DNA from: DATFNV01 sp963827935 | GTDB lineage: Bacteria > Planctomycetota > Planctomycetia > Gemmatales > Gemmataceae | DNA length: 64,000 bases | Assembly: GCA_963827935.1 (NCBI GenBank) | Contig: CAWHCN010000021.1 | Location: 124,001-188,000 of the forward strand | Direction: 5' to 3' | Part shown: piece by piece, positions 28,768 to 36,918 of the stretch | How positions within the stretch are numbered: the stretch's first letter is position 1 | Layout of the letters: every line of letters begins with the position of its first letter | The notes under the pieces: generated by a model | Told to the model about the DNA's origin: nothing | Seen by the model: the letters and a program-made list of their open reading frames with translations, nothing else | The model's database searches: none | Program-made: the position numbers and the translations under genes

Positions 28768-29015
28768 ATGAACTACGACATCGACTTCAAGCCCCGCGCA
28801 GTCAAGGATCTGGAAGCGCTACCCAAATCGGCCCAGCGCCGCATCCTCGCAAAGATCGAAAAGCTCGAGAATGATCTCTCCGGCGATGTGAAACGCCTGA
28901 CCGATTCACCCCGGAGTATCGCTTGCGTGTCGGCGATTATCGCGTGTTGTTCGAGGCGGAGCAGTCCACCGTCGTCGTTTATCGCATTCTGCACCGGAAA
29001 GATGCTTATAGATAG
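28768..29015 (+). pseudogene. RelE/ParE-type toxin, frameshifted
   Basis: The first half, MNYDIDFKPRAVKDLEALPK and AQRRILAKIEKLENDLSGDV, is the RelE-superfamily helix-strand start. The expected continuation TPEYRLRVGDYRVLFEAEQS and VVVYRILHRKDAYR lies one frame away, joined near 28905 by one missing base, and ends at 29015. With the base restored the protein is about 82 residues, normal for RelE, with the conserved YRLRVGDYR core. The antitoxin starts 12 bases later. Confidence 0.82.
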
Positions 29016-29026
29016 TCGGAGGAACC

Positions 29027-29227
29027 ATGCTGAAACTGCACCCTGAAATCCTGAAGAAGAACGGTAAGAAGGAATTCGTCGTGCTGCCCTACCAGGAGTT
29101 CCTGGCTTTGCAAGAACGATTGGCCGATGCCGAAGACCTCCTGGAACTTCGCAAGGCCAAGCGCGCCGAAGGGAAGAAGAAATCCATTCCCCTGGCCGAG
29201 CTCAAACGCCGACAGCGCACCAAGTGA
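29027..29227 (+). CDS. RelB/Phd-like antitoxin
   Basis: A 66-residue protein, preceded by a ggagga ribosome site. It starts MLKLHPEILKKNGKKEFVVL and PYQEFLALQERLADAEDLLE, the pattern of Phd/YefM-related antitoxins in which a short strand-helix domain (the PYxEF segment) is followed by a helical toxin-binding tail (RKAKRAEGKKKSIPLAELKR). It forms a toxin-first pair with the RelE-type gene upstream. Confidence 0.75.
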   Translation: MLKLHPEILKKNGKKEFVVLPYQEFLALQERLADAEDLLELRKAKRAEGKKKSIPLAELKRRQRTK

Positions 29228-29228
29228 C

Positions 29229-29393
29229 GGGGTGTTGGCCCGATTCCTCAATGTGTCGCCCAAGACCGTGCAAAGCTGGGAGCGAAGCGAGCGCACCGCG
29301 TCCCATATGGCACTGCGACCTCTCCAAATCCCGGGGGCCACGCCTGAAGTCGTTTGCCAGTTCGTCGGCGTCCGCGCTGGCGGTGTGGCCTGA
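29229..29393 (+). pseudogene. HTH antitoxin remnant (HigA-like)
   Basis: In one frame the text reads VLARFLNVSPKTVQSWERSE, TASHMALRPLQIPGATPEVV and stops at 29393. This is the second half of a HigA/NadS-type HTH domain, which normally has GVFARxLNVSxxTVxxWE. The first half and a start codon are missing, so it is a decayed fragment directly after the RelB-like gene. Confidence 0.6.
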
Positions 29394-29464
29394 CAAGCCC
29401 GGCGCCCGTACTTCCGCGACGAGTAAGGAGCAAAAGCGGGCAGGGGAAAACAAAGGTTTCACAA

Positions 29465-29491
29465 CCCATAAAGACATTCTGTCTTTATGGG
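29465..29491. repeat. 12-bp hairpin
   Basis: cccataaagaca (29465-29476) pairs exactly with 29480-29491 around a three-base loop. It follows the HTH remnant and may terminate transcription. Confidence 0.6.
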
Positions 29492-29628
29492 TCCCGACAC
29501 GTTTGTTTTGCCCGTCCCTTGGGGGACCGCGTCCCGCGGGGAGGGCCCCCCCCGGGCGCGGCCCCCCAGCCTGACCGAAGGCTTCTCGGACCCCCCAACG
29601 TTACCGGGGAGACCTGCGGTCGGCGGAA

Positions 29629-29654
29629 GTGGCACGGTCAGGAGACCGTGCCAC
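29629..29654. repeat. 26-bp palindrome gtggcacggtc...
   Basis: A single copy of the palindrome that occurs three times at 44598-44749, directly preceding the second copy of the 0.3-kb repeat. Confidence 0.8.
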
Positions 29655-29657
29655 AAC

Positions 29658-29968
29658 ACGGACGGCCATTGATGGACAGGACACGGCGGAGGCGCAAGCC
29701 TGCCCTTGGGCGGGGTGATGGGGGCGCGATGATCGGGGCCCAGGGCCAAGGAGGCAGAACGCGGCTGCCGATGCTCGGTGCCACGGGATGGTGCGCCGTG
29801 CCGACTGGGCAGTGGGCAGCCCGCCCTATCGTGGGCGGACGCGCCACGAGGGCGGCCCTCCACTGCCCCGTGGTCGGGGTCGGCCGCGGTTGACCGAAGT
29901 GGGCCCGGGGCAATTTCGGCGCAAGAAATTGATTGAAAAGGGACTTGTATGAAGAGCGCCCATTTTTC
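29658..29968. repeat. 0.3-kb dispersed repeat, copy 2
   Basis: About 311 bases, matching 26231-26539 over the whole length with scattered substitutions and small indels. No conserved reading frame. It ends with the same ttgattgaaaa..gacttg and cccattttt words. Confidence 0.85.
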
Positions 29969-30055
29969 CTTTTTCCTGTTTCGATATGCTGGCCCAATTC
30001 CTACAGGGCAGTCTTTTCTGGCCTGCGTCCCTTTCACCAAGCAGGCCAGCCCAAA

Positions 30056-30610
30056 TCACGGCGGTGCCTTGGCACGCTCATCGACCCACCACTGGTACGC
30101 GGGCATCGTCGAGTTCGGCTTGAATTGAGCGAGTACCTGAATGTCCTGCAAGACTTCGTTCAGCGTGGCCTGATCCGGTCCTGTCGCATCCGCCCAGCGC
30201 TTCACCAACTCAGGACAACAAACGACGGTCAGCCCCGCGCGCTGGGCAACCCGGATCGCCTTACGGTCGTCGGTGGCCACGACCCAGCCCCGCTGCTCCG
30301 CGATGGCGAGGCACATCGCTTCGCCATCGGAGCGGAACTGGGCGGCGTAGTGAACAAAACGGTCCTGCTCGGCCGGGTTGCCGGGCGAACAGACCTGCAA
30401 CACGCCAGAGGTCTTGAGGGCCGACAAGTCCACGACGACCTTCACGAACTGGCCGGGTTGGGCTAGGTCGTGCTGCCGGACGTGTTGAACCTCGCCTTCC
30501 ACGGCGGTCGGCAAGTGCCAGTCAAAGCCCGCCGCCCGCAGGATGGCTACCGTGTGCTGGGTGGCCAACAGGTCGATCAAGCAGCAGGCGTCGATAGCTG
30601 CGCCGGCCAT
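30056..30610 (-). CDS. PIN-like nuclease at the end of the QueC-like operon
   Basis: A 184-residue protein with the PIN acid pattern: AAIDACCLIDLLATQ (first Asp), PTAVEGEVQHVRQ (Glu), RSDGEAMCLAIAEQRG (Glu/Asp) and WVVATDDRKAIRVAQRAGLT, the DD site. It resembles the PIN-fold toxins that accompany HTH-metallopeptidase genes. ATG 30610 has an AGGAG ribosome site and lies 17 bases after the stop of the peptidase gene, so it is the last gene of the operon. The predicted activity is RNase; target unknown. It probably needs to be held inactive by the upstream HTH-peptidase. Confidence 0.75.
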   Translation of the reverse strand: MAGAAIDACCLIDLLATQHTVAILRAAGFDWHLPTAVEGEVQHVRQHDLAQPGQFVKVVVDLSALKTSGVLQVCSPGNPAEQDRFVHYAAQFRSDGEAMCLAIAEQRGWVVATDDRKAIRVAQRAGLTVVCCPELVKRWADATGPDQATLNEVLQDIQVLAQFKPNSTMPAYQWWVDERAKAPP

Positions 30611-30627
30611 CACCACTCCTTGCTGCC

Positions 30628-31854
30628 TCAGGGTACCCCGCTCAGCAGAGAACGGTCGAATTCCAGCCGCAGTTGTCCTTCCTCTCCCGCATCGCCAACT
30701 TCGCCCGAACTAATCAACGTGCGACTCACAATCTCTCGGGCCTCCACGATGTCGCACCGCAAGTAGTGGGCGAGATCACTGTCGCCGATCTCGCCCTTTT
30801 CATAGGCATGGACGGCGAGGTACAGGTACCGTTCGGGGTAGGGCTCGTCATTCATCGGCAGCGGTTGCAGGCCGAGCAGTTCCGCCGCCTGTCGGGGAGC
30901 GAACTTGGCTTCCTTGAGGTACTGCCAACTCCCCTTCGCGATCAGCCCCAACTGTTCCAGACGTAGCGCCATCGCCTCGACAGAGACGAAGTAGAAGTGG
31001 CTCAGACGGCGCAGGTCGGCCACCTGGAAGTCGCCCGTGGTCGTGACGATGTCGTGAAACCGCTGCCGCACGGAACTGGCGGGCATCAGGAAGCTCAGGG
31101 CGAACGACTCGGCGAACCGTTCGTTGGCGGGCTTGCGACCGCTCAACTTGAGATAGTCGATCCCCGGCTTGTAGCGGTCCACGATGAGGTGGCCGTACTC
31201 GTGGAGCATCGTGACACGGCGGCGCTCGGGCGGGTGCTTGCGATTAACCAGGATGCAGCAGCCAAGGTCGGCGGTGTAGGCGTACATCCCGGCAATCGCC
31301 GAGGGCAGCGCAGCGGAATAGAAGATCCGCAGCCCAACATCCCACTCCAACGTGCTGCGCAGGTAGATCACCGGCTGATCGCCCAGCCCGAGCCGCCGCC
31401 GCTCCTGCCCGGCCACGCCCTCGGCGAGGTCGGCGGCATCGATGCGGGAGTCGAGCGAGACCTCGGGCGGGTAGTTGAACCGGAGCGGAGCGTTCATCAT
31501 CCGCTCCAGGTCTCGGTAGTCCTCCGCAAGCTGCTGGAGGTCGCCGATGGCGGCATGGAGGGCGGGCTCGTCCGCGCCCTTCATGCGCTCGGCGACCGCG
31601 CGCAGGTGGGGCTGGAGATCGACGACCGGCTCGGTGGGACGCACCAGTTCGTTGACCTTCTTACCCAGGAAGGGGGCCAGTTTGATGATCTCGTCCGTCT
31701 TGGCGAGGCGTTCCCCTTTTTCGATGGCGATGTACGTGGGTCGGCTGCATCCGAGGAACTCCGCAACCTCCTCCTGCGTCTTGCCACGGGCTTTGCGGGC
31801 CTCGGCGATGCGCTGTCCCAGAATCCGCGGGTCGAGCGTCTCAGGCTGAGGCAT
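30628..31854 (-). CDS. XRE HTH - ImmA/IrrE metallopeptidase
   Basis: A 408-residue two-domain protein. Residues 10-75 are an XRE helix-turn-helix (RIAEARKARGKTQEEVAEFL, CSRPTYIAIEKGE). Residues about 190-290 are an ImmA/IrrE (COG2856) zinc peptidase with the HExxH motif in VTMLHEYGHLIVDR and the downstream third-ligand region NERFAESFALSFLMP. COG2856 proteins cleave a partner repressor or act as the antitoxin side of toxin pairs. The start overlaps the QueC-like stop by 14 bases and the PIN gene follows 17 bases later, so translation is coupled. The remaining C-terminal 120 residues contain helical repeats (LRRLSHFYFVSVEAMALRLE). Confidence 0.88.
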   Translation of the reverse strand: MPQPETLDPRILGQRIAEARKARGKTQEEVAEFLGCSRPTYIAIEKGERLAKTDEIIKLAPFLGKKVNELVRPTEPVVDLQPHLRAVAERMKGADEPALHAAIGDLQQLAEDYRDLERMMNAPLRFNYPPEVSLDSRIDAADLAEGVAGQERRRLGLGDQPVIYLRSTLEWDVGLRIFYSAALPSAIAGMYAYTADLGCCILVNRKHPPERRRVTMLHEYGHLIVDRYKPGIDYLKLSGRKPANERFAESFALSFLMPASSVRQRFHDIVTTTGDFQVADLRRLSHFYFVSVEAMALRLEQLGLIAKGSWQYLKEAKFAPRQAAELLGLQPLPMNDEPYPERYLYLAVHAYEKGEIGDSDLAHYLRCDIVEAREIVSRTLISSGEVGDAGEEGQLRLEFDRSLLSGVP

Positions 31855-33283
31855 GGGTCACTCCTTGCGTTGCCGGTCGGTCTGGGGCTAGAAGCTCCGC
31901 CCAGGTAAGTCCTTTCCGACGTGCTGCCGAGACGATCTCAATCCATTCGTCACGGTAGCGGACCAGTAAATCAAGCACTCCTTTCTGGGATTGGCCCCGT
32001 GGGACGATGCCCGTGCCTACGACGTGCCGCTCGAAGGCTGGGGGCAGACGGTCGCTGTTCTCAATGTCTCGCAGTTGGGCGATTTGCATCAGGGACGCCC
32101 GGAGGTAGACAAGGCGTTTCTCGGAAAGTCGGTTGACTTGTGGGACTGGCCCCAAGAAGTCGTACTTGTAGGCGTCCTCGGGTTCCTGAATTCCGGCGAA
32201 TCGCATCGCCCCACGCCGAAAGATGCAAGCGGGACACCGGCCGCACTGCTTCTGCTTCGAATGTCGCAAGGGGAAGCCGACGCACGAGGCGGTGGAGGTG
32301 GCAAATCCTTGAAGCTCCTCACCGGCGAGCGTCTTTACGAGTTCGCCCTTTGTCTTGTCGGCGAAGGGCAAGATGAAGTTCACCTCGTTGTCGGCTACCA
32401 ACGAGGCGAGCCTGGACATGAGGCGCAGGAACTTGGGGTGTGAGCTTCTCGTTGCCTTCCAGCCGACCATCCCTGCCATGAGTGGCAAGTTGATTGCCCC
32501 GATGCCGGACTCGAACATCTCGATGGTCCGCTGGCCGTGCATGATCGCCGTGATTGCCCCGAGTGCCGTGAAGAGGAAGGAGCGGCTGCGCTGGGACCGT
32601 TCTTGCTGTTTTTCCTCCGCGGCGGAATGCCACCGCATGGCCACCTTGACGATCAACGGCTCGATCTTGGCACGGAAACCCATGCTGCGGTAGTGCGCAC
32701 GGAGGAACTTATACTGCTGGCGAACGAGGTGGCGCTGCCGAGGTTGGTGCCAGACCGTGACCGGCAGGACCGGACGACCGGGGTTCTCGTTCATGCGAGC
32801 GACCAAACCCGCCGCCGAGTCCAGTCCGCTGCTGTACAAGCAGATCAGGGGTGAGCCATCCGTCTTCGAGAAGGGCAGGAAGCGATGAGGCCACTGGTAT
32901 TCCTGCGTGTCCCGCTCGAACTCGATGTCCCAGAAATCTCCCGTCACGAAATCCAAGGCTTCCTGGACGCAATCCCGAACCTCCTGCCGGTTCCACAGAC
33001 CATCGTCCAGCAACGCGACCTTGAGGCCGATGGTTCGTGACGGTGGTTTCGGGCCATCTTTCGGGCTGCGCCTAACGAGGCGGTCCACGACGTACACAGC
33101 CGATGCGATGCGCAGCAGATCCACCAGCTGCCGGGGCAGGTCGCCGAGGCAAAAGGTGTTCAAGGCGTCGAGGTCGAAGCGGAAGTGCTCACCCGCCCGC
33201 AGATGCCTGACCGCGGCACGTTCACCGGTCCAGAAGGACAGCGCGAACGGAAAGCGTTGCTTCTTCATAGGCTTGGCGCTCAT
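31841..33283 (-). CDS. QueC-like PP-loop enzyme
   Basis: A 480-residue protein. After an N-terminal extension of about 150 residues (LSFWTGERAAVRHLRAGEHF and others) comes the PP-loop ATP pyrophosphatase motif LICLYSSGLDSAAGLV. The QueC-type core follows (RSFLFTALGAITAIMHGQRT, FESGIGAINLPL). Near residues 360-385 a zinc site has the QueC arrangement: SCVGFPLR then QCGRCPACIFRRGAM. QueC makes preQ0; QueC-like proteins with N-terminal extensions also occur in anti-phage systems such as Qat (QatC) and some CBASS loci. No queuosine genes are nearby, and the operon context favours the second kind. The start ATG 33283 overlaps the stop of the upstream gene by four bases. Confidence 0.85.
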   Translation of the reverse strand: MSAKPMKKQRFPFALSFWTGERAAVRHLRAGEHFRFDLDALNTFCLGDLPRQLVDLLRIASAVYVVDRLVRRSPKDGPKPPSRTIGLKVALLDDGLWNRQEVRDCVQEALDFVTGDFWDIEFERDTQEYQWPHRFLPFSKTDGSPLICLYSSGLDSAAGLVARMNENPGRPVLPVTVWHQPRQRHLVRQQYKFLRAHYRSMGFRAKIEPLIVKVAMRWHSAAEEKQQERSQRSRSFLFTALGAITAIMHGQRTIEMFESGIGAINLPLMAGMVGWKATRSSHPKFLRLMSRLASLVADNEVNFILPFADKTKGELVKTLAGEELQGFATSTASCVGFPLRHSKQKQCGRCPACIFRRGAMRFAGIQEPEDAYKYDFLGPVPQVNRLSEKRLVYLRASLMQIAQLRDIENSDRLPPAFERHVVGTGIVPRGQSQKGVLDLLVRYRDEWIEIVSAARRKGLTWAELLAPDRPATQGVTHASA

Positions 33284-33837
33284 AGGAGAGACACGTTCAG
33301 CAGGCCCGCAGTGCCATCGTTTGGTCCCTGACCTTTCCTGCCAGCCCGCCTTGGCGCCCAGTCGGGATCTTCGGCAAATTTCGTCACGATGCGTTCGACC
33401 CCCAGCGTGAGCTTATCACGGACCTTGCCGAGGAGAGCCTGAGCGTCGTCGATCGTGCGGCACCTCTCACTACCGGCAACCCGGCAGCACATCGGGTCCG
33501 TCATCTTGTCGAGAATGGCATCCATCCAGCCCGCCACGCAGTCCTTCTCGGTCGGGCCACTGATGGCGGCAGCGTCGGCAAAGAGACGGGCGAAAACGTG
33601 GCCGCCCGTTTGCCGAATCAATTGTCGGAGGCGTTCCGGGGAATTGCGTGCGTCGATGAGGTCGGCCAGCGTTACCCCCTTCTCCTGAAATTGCTTGCGA
33701 GCATTGCGAAGGAAGACGATAAGTGCATTTTCAAGCTTGGACGCGACCTCTTGGCAAGACGCTCCGTTGCGCAAGACGTCGAGCACCACCCGCAGACGAA
33801 GGCTGCTTCCAAGGTCGAGGGATTCGTTCTCTGCCAT
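33280..33837 (-). CDS. first gene of QueC-like operon, unknown family
   Basis: A 185-residue, mostly helical soluble protein starting MAENESLDLGSSLRLRVVLD at ATG 33837. Further segments include GASCQEVASKLENALIVFLR, ADLIDARNSPERLRQLIRQT and KDCVAGWMDAILDKM, and the tail GQGPNDGTAGLLNVSLL. No family was recognised. Its stop overlaps the QueC-like start (ATGA), implying a stoichiometric partner, as in Qat where a small protein precedes the QueC-like enzyme. It has several Cys residues (DCVAG, MCCRVAG, SERCRT) that could be functional. A 45-base leader separates it from the promoter. Confidence 0.75.
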   Translation of the reverse strand: MAENESLDLGSSLRLRVVLDVLRNGASCQEVASKLENALIVFLRNARKQFQEKGVTLADLIDARNSPERLRQLIRQTGGHVFARLFADAAAISGPTEKDCVAGWMDAILDKMTDPMCCRVAGSERCRTIDDAQALLGKVRDKLTLGVERIVTKFAEDPDWAPRRAGRKGQGPNDGTAGLLNVSLL

Positions 33838-33888
33838 CGTTGATCTCGGTCGAACCGGTGTTTCGAGGCGCTGCCCTGCCACCGATGC

Positions 33889-33917
33889 ATTATCGGCCCG
33901 AGTGTTTACAAAGTCAA
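33889..33917 (-). promoter_or_regulatory. promoter of the QueC-like operon
   Basis: On the minus strand TTGACT (33917-33912) and GATAAT (33894-33889) are separated by exactly 17 bases, within an AT-rich stretch unusual for this window. A second TTGACA lies about 40 bases further upstream. The start site would fall near 33882. Confidence 0.75.
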
Positions 33918-33984
33918 TACAATAGCTAACTATTTGTAGATATTTGTCAATATCGTCACTAGGCCGGAGAGCGGACCGCATGAG

Positions 33985-34377
33985 GCGAATAGAGGACGCA
34001 CATCGTAAAGACAGGGTGTAGTCAGGGGAGCGGGCGCAACATTCGTCTGTCTGGGATGGGGGCCGGGTGACGGTTAATGGAAGATTGGAGACGCTTCACG
34101 CAACTAAGGCGCAGCTTACGATTTGCCGCGAAAATGGTCCCTACCGTGACCCCCGGCACCCTGCAATCGTACAGATGCCTGGGCCTCGCAACGTCGGCCG
34201 ACAAAAGCGAACATCCTGAAATAGGCGCTTGGGGACCAAAAGGGCACCGCGTGAATAATACCCTGTACAGAGAGGTTAAGTATGCTGTTCCTCTTTCGGG
34301 CGGGCCATTCGGGCTACCTCCTTGCGGGCCCGGCCCAGCTTCGCCAGCCACCTGGTCGAGCGCGGCAGCAACAGCCG
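33985..34377. other. intergenic, no gene supported
   Basis: No gene with recognisable coding pattern was found on either strand. The base composition is lower in GC than the flanks. The open frames here are unconserved. Confidence 0.4.
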
Positions 34378-34462
34378 TGCAACCGCTCCTGCGTGACGAG
34401 AGCCTGGAAACGGCCACGAGCCAGCGCCACGTCCCCCTGCAGGGCGTGGCCGGCGTGTCATT
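34378..34462. repeat. 85-bp dispersed repeat, copy 1
   Basis: gtgcaaccgctcctg through the word agggcgtggccggcgt is repeated at 36406-36490 with about 10% differences. It follows the stop of the HTH gene that reads leftward into it. Confidence 0.7.
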
Positions 34463-34850
34463 GTCCCGCTTGTCTCAAGGCCCGGTCGATTTTCGCCATC
34501 GTCCTGAGGCCCGGCGAATGTTTGCCGGTTTCGATGCGGCTGATGGTTTCCTGACGAACGCCGGCGCGGGCGGCCAACTCAGCCTGCGTCCAGCCGGCGG
34601 CTTTGCGGCCGCGAATGACCTGCCGGGCGATGATGACGCGGGCGGTTTCGATGGCGGGGTAGTGGCCGCGCTCATCCGCGGGAGGCAGCGGCGGCAGGTT
34701 TGGGTCGGGGTCGTCCAGCAAGTTCCGCCGCTCCTTCAGTTGCTGCCGCAGTCGGGCGTTCTTGGACCGCAATCGTCTGGCCCAAAAAAGGTTGGCCCAA
34801 AAAAGGGGACATTCATCATTCCCAGAGCTGAAAAAGGATGAATGCCTCAT
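34458..34850 (-). CDS. XRE-type HTH protein
   Basis: The C-terminal half is a clear HTH domain: QVIRGRKAAGWTQAELAARA and GVRQETISRIETGKHSPGL. The middle contains a basic helix (SKNARLRQQLKERRNLLDDP) and a Pro-rich linker ending in DERGHYPAIETARVIIARQ. The first 25 residues of the open frame look random and the true start is probably downstream, near 34770. With no toxin gene adjacent it looks like a solitary antitoxin-type repressor left from a HigBA- or MqsRA-like pair. Confidence 0.7.
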   Translation of the reverse strand: MRHSSFFSSGNDECPLFWANLFWARRLRSKNARLRQQLKERRNLLDDPDPNLPPLPPADERGHYPAIETARVIIARQVIRGRKAAGWTQAELAARAGVRQETISRIETGKHSPGLRTMAKIDRALRQAGQ

Positions 34851-35094
34851 TCCCGCCGCCCCCCCTGCCCTGCCCCAACCCGGCCGGTCTTCAGTTTCAG
34901 AGCCGGCAGAGTAACCGCATCAGTCGCCGCCGCCAGGTCTTCGTCTGCACCGTGATGGTCCGCCCCTCCGGATCGAGCCACCAGTCCAGGTCGTTCGTCA
35001 GGAATCAGGAAGGTGGGGTCGCGAAATGGGGACATTCAGAATTGTTTTTGAGGAGTATCGCGCAAACAACCCTGAATGTTCCCGTTTCTTCAGC

Positions 35095-35463
35095 TTATCG
35101 ACGAGGGAGCGGTTTGAGGCGGTTGATCTCGGCCGCACGCTTGCTGTGCAAGGCATGCCAGAGGTCCCAATCCTGTTGCAAGCCAAGCCAGAAATCCGCG
35201 GACATCCCGACAACCCGCGCCAGGCGTAGTGCCGTATCCGGAGTCACTCCACGCCTACCGCGCACGATCTCATTCAAGCGCGGAAAAGAGATCGCAAGGC
35301 GCGCCGCCAGGGCCGATTGAGTGATCCCGAGTGGGACCAGGAACTCTTCGAGCAGCATCTGCCCTGGATGCGTCGGTGGACGCACGCGGGGCAAACGCCG
35401 AGTGCTGGCGTGGTCTAGTACCTTGCCGCTAGTGGTAGTCGGTGATTTCGACGTTGTGCGCAT
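35095..35463 (-). CDS. higA: HigA-type antitoxin
   Basis: A 122-residue HTH protein of the VapI/HigA group: PPTHPGQMLLEEFLVPLGIT, QSALAARLAISFPRLNEIVR, RGRRGVTPDTALRLARVVGM and SADFWLGLQQDWDLWHAL are the family's signature segments. The given ATG 35463 overlaps the end of higB by 35 bases and has a GGGGGA ribosome site; a later start is possible. Toxin first, antitoxin second is the usual HigBA order. Confidence 0.88.
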   Translation of the reverse strand: MRTTSKSPTTTSGKVLDHASTRRLPRVRPPTHPGQMLLEEFLVPLGITQSALAARLAISFPRLNEIVRGRRGVTPDTALRLARVVGMSADFWLGLQQDWDLWHALHSKRAAEINRLKPLPRR

Positions 35464-35722
35464 TGCCAGTCCCCCAGCGAAAGCAAACGCGGTATTGTGC
35501 GTTGACCCGAATACTAAGTTGTCCGATGCGGCTGCCGCGTAGCCGCTCGAGCCGGTTCCCCGGAGGTACAGCCAATTCCTGAAGGTCGCGCACACGATTC
35601 AGCTGATCCAGCTTCCGACGGGCCACGGGCCAAAGGGGAGGGGGACAAGTCTTCCGCGCCGCACGGCTGTCCACGCCGTCGAAGATGTCTTCCGTCCCGC
35701 GGTTGCTAAATGAGCGTATCAC
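35429..35722 (-). CDS. higB: HigB-type RelE-family toxin
   Basis: A complete 97-residue HigB: MIRSFSNRGTEDIFDGVDSR, ARRKLDQLNRVRDLQELAVP, PPGNRLERLRG and the active-site strand QLSIRVNAQYRVCFRWGTGN, then VEITDYH. HigB toxins cleave mRNA on the ribosome. The start is GTG 35722, immediately downstream of an AT-rich promoter region. The pair with higA appears intact. Confidence 0.9.
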   Translation of the reverse strand: MIRSFSNRGTEDIFDGVDSRAARKTCPPPLWPVARRKLDQLNRVRDLQELAVPPGNRLERLRGSRIGQLSIRVNAQYRVCFRWGTGNAHNVEITDYH

Positions 35723-35724
35723 GT

Positions 35725-35750
35725 ATTATATTATACCGCACCCCATTATA
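35725..35750 (-). promoter_or_regulatory. AT-rich higBA promoter region
   Basis: Three overlapping TATAAT words on the minus strand (35750-35745, 35735-35730, 35730-35725) lie just before the higB start. No -35 box at good spacing was certain. The repeats could also be the operator for HigA. Confidence 0.5.
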
Positions 35751-35929
35751 GTAGAAAAAGGGGACAACACCCACGGCCAGGAGCCGGAAAAGAGAACGCG
35801 GCTCGTTCGCTCGTCCTTGCGAACTGCAACGGGAATTCCCCTTGCAGCGCCGGGAGTCGCGGCATCAGCCAGTCTTCACCACGCCCGCGTCACGTACTCG
35901 TACAGCCTCCCGCCGGCCTCGAACGTCCC

Positions 35930-36320
35930 TCAGGGCGGGATGCCGTCTGGTTCTTCCTCGACGTAGCCGGCATAGCAGTCCTCGTATTTCAGCTCCCCGG
36001 CGGTAGCACTCCTGATAGACTTCCGCCTGGGTCTTACCGACGCCGACCCGCTCGTCCCCGTGGTAGGCCGCCCATTTCCCGCGGTTCCGCCTGTCCTGCA
36101 GCAGTTCGGGCAGGTCCCGCCAGAACGCCTTCATGCAGCGGAGCAGGCGCGGGTCGATATCGGGGGGAGGATCGTGGGACGGCGGCAGCCGCACATCCGA
36201 CTGGCGCGAGAAGACCTCCTCCCGGATGAGGAGGTACGTTTCCCGGGTCGCCGGATCGACCACGCGCACCGACTCGCCTCGGTCCACGGCCTGCCGGTGC
36301 TCGGGAGTCAGTTCGATCAT
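35930..36320 (-). CDS. antitoxin-like protein with DUF5678-like C-terminus, frameshifted
   Basis: ATG 36320 has an AAGGAGG ribosome site. The N-terminus (MIELTPEHRQAVDRGESVRV, ATRETYLLIREEVFSRQ) resembles small planctomycete Phd-like proteins. The second part (AFWRDLPELLQDRRNRGKWA, AYHGDERVGVGKTQAEVYQE) has the pattern of DUF5678, as I recall it. Near 35995 an extra G shifts the frame; the sensible end is ELKYEDCYAGYVEEEPDGIP with a stop at 35930. The product would be about 129 residues. No toxin partner is evident next to it. Confidence 0.6.
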
Positions 36321-36405
36321 GGCGATCCTCCTTCCCCTGCATGCTACGCGGCCCATAAAACCGGCGGCAAGGCCAACCCGCGGAAGCCGGCGGCACCAAC
36401 ATGCG

Positions 36406-36490
36406 TGCAACCGCTCCTGGGTGACGAGAGCCTGGAAACGACCACGATCCAGCCCCACGTCCCCCGGCAGGGCGTGGCCGGCGTCCGCAG
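36406..36490. repeat. 85-bp dispersed repeat, copy 2
   Basis: Second copy of 34378-34462, in the same orientation, here upstream of the antitoxin-like gene. Confidence 0.7.
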
Positions 36491-36918
36491 CCGGCTGGAC
36501 CTCCTCGACGACCTGCGGCCGGAGGATGTGACAGCGGCCATCGATGCCAGGCGCCGCCGCGGAGGCGGTGCGGCGGAATGAAAGGCCTCCCGGGAGTGCC
36601 CAGTCCCTGCGTGGCGGATGTGTACAAAGTTATACTTCAGTTAATTGATCGCGATAGTCGTGATTGATCGGAGGGCCCAGGCCGTCGTCCCACCGGAGGC
36701 GAGGGAAGAAGGTGTCAGAGAACCGTTCACGGCCCTCTGCCGCCGCCGGTCCCAGCCTTTCCGAAGGGGGGGGGTGTCCGAGGGGGTACTGAAACGAATG
36801 TTCAGAAATCATTGTCCAGCATGGACTTGGGAGATGCGATTCGTTTCAACGCGCCCCTACCGCATAGTCTATCATCGCAGCGGCCCTCGCGCATTAGCCT
36901 TTGTCCCGAGGATCAGCC
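36491..36918. other. intergenic, weak hairpin only
   Basis: No gene is supported. tgaaacgaat near 36790 and attcgtttca near 36839 can pair, giving a loop of about 40 bases. The right end, before 36919, holds a gagga ribosome site for the following fragment. Confidence 0.4.

Noticed and set aside
31841..33283. Calling the PP-loop gene queC
   Set aside because: The zinc site and PP-loop match, but the N-terminal extension and lack of queuosine neighbours argue against preQ0 synthesis.
30056..33837. Calling the operon a Qat system
   Set aside because: Only a QatC-like gene is present; QatA ATPase and QatD TatD-like genes are absent.
34077..34841. Plus-strand open frame of 254 codons
   Set aside because: No coding pattern; its end is antisense to the XRE gene.
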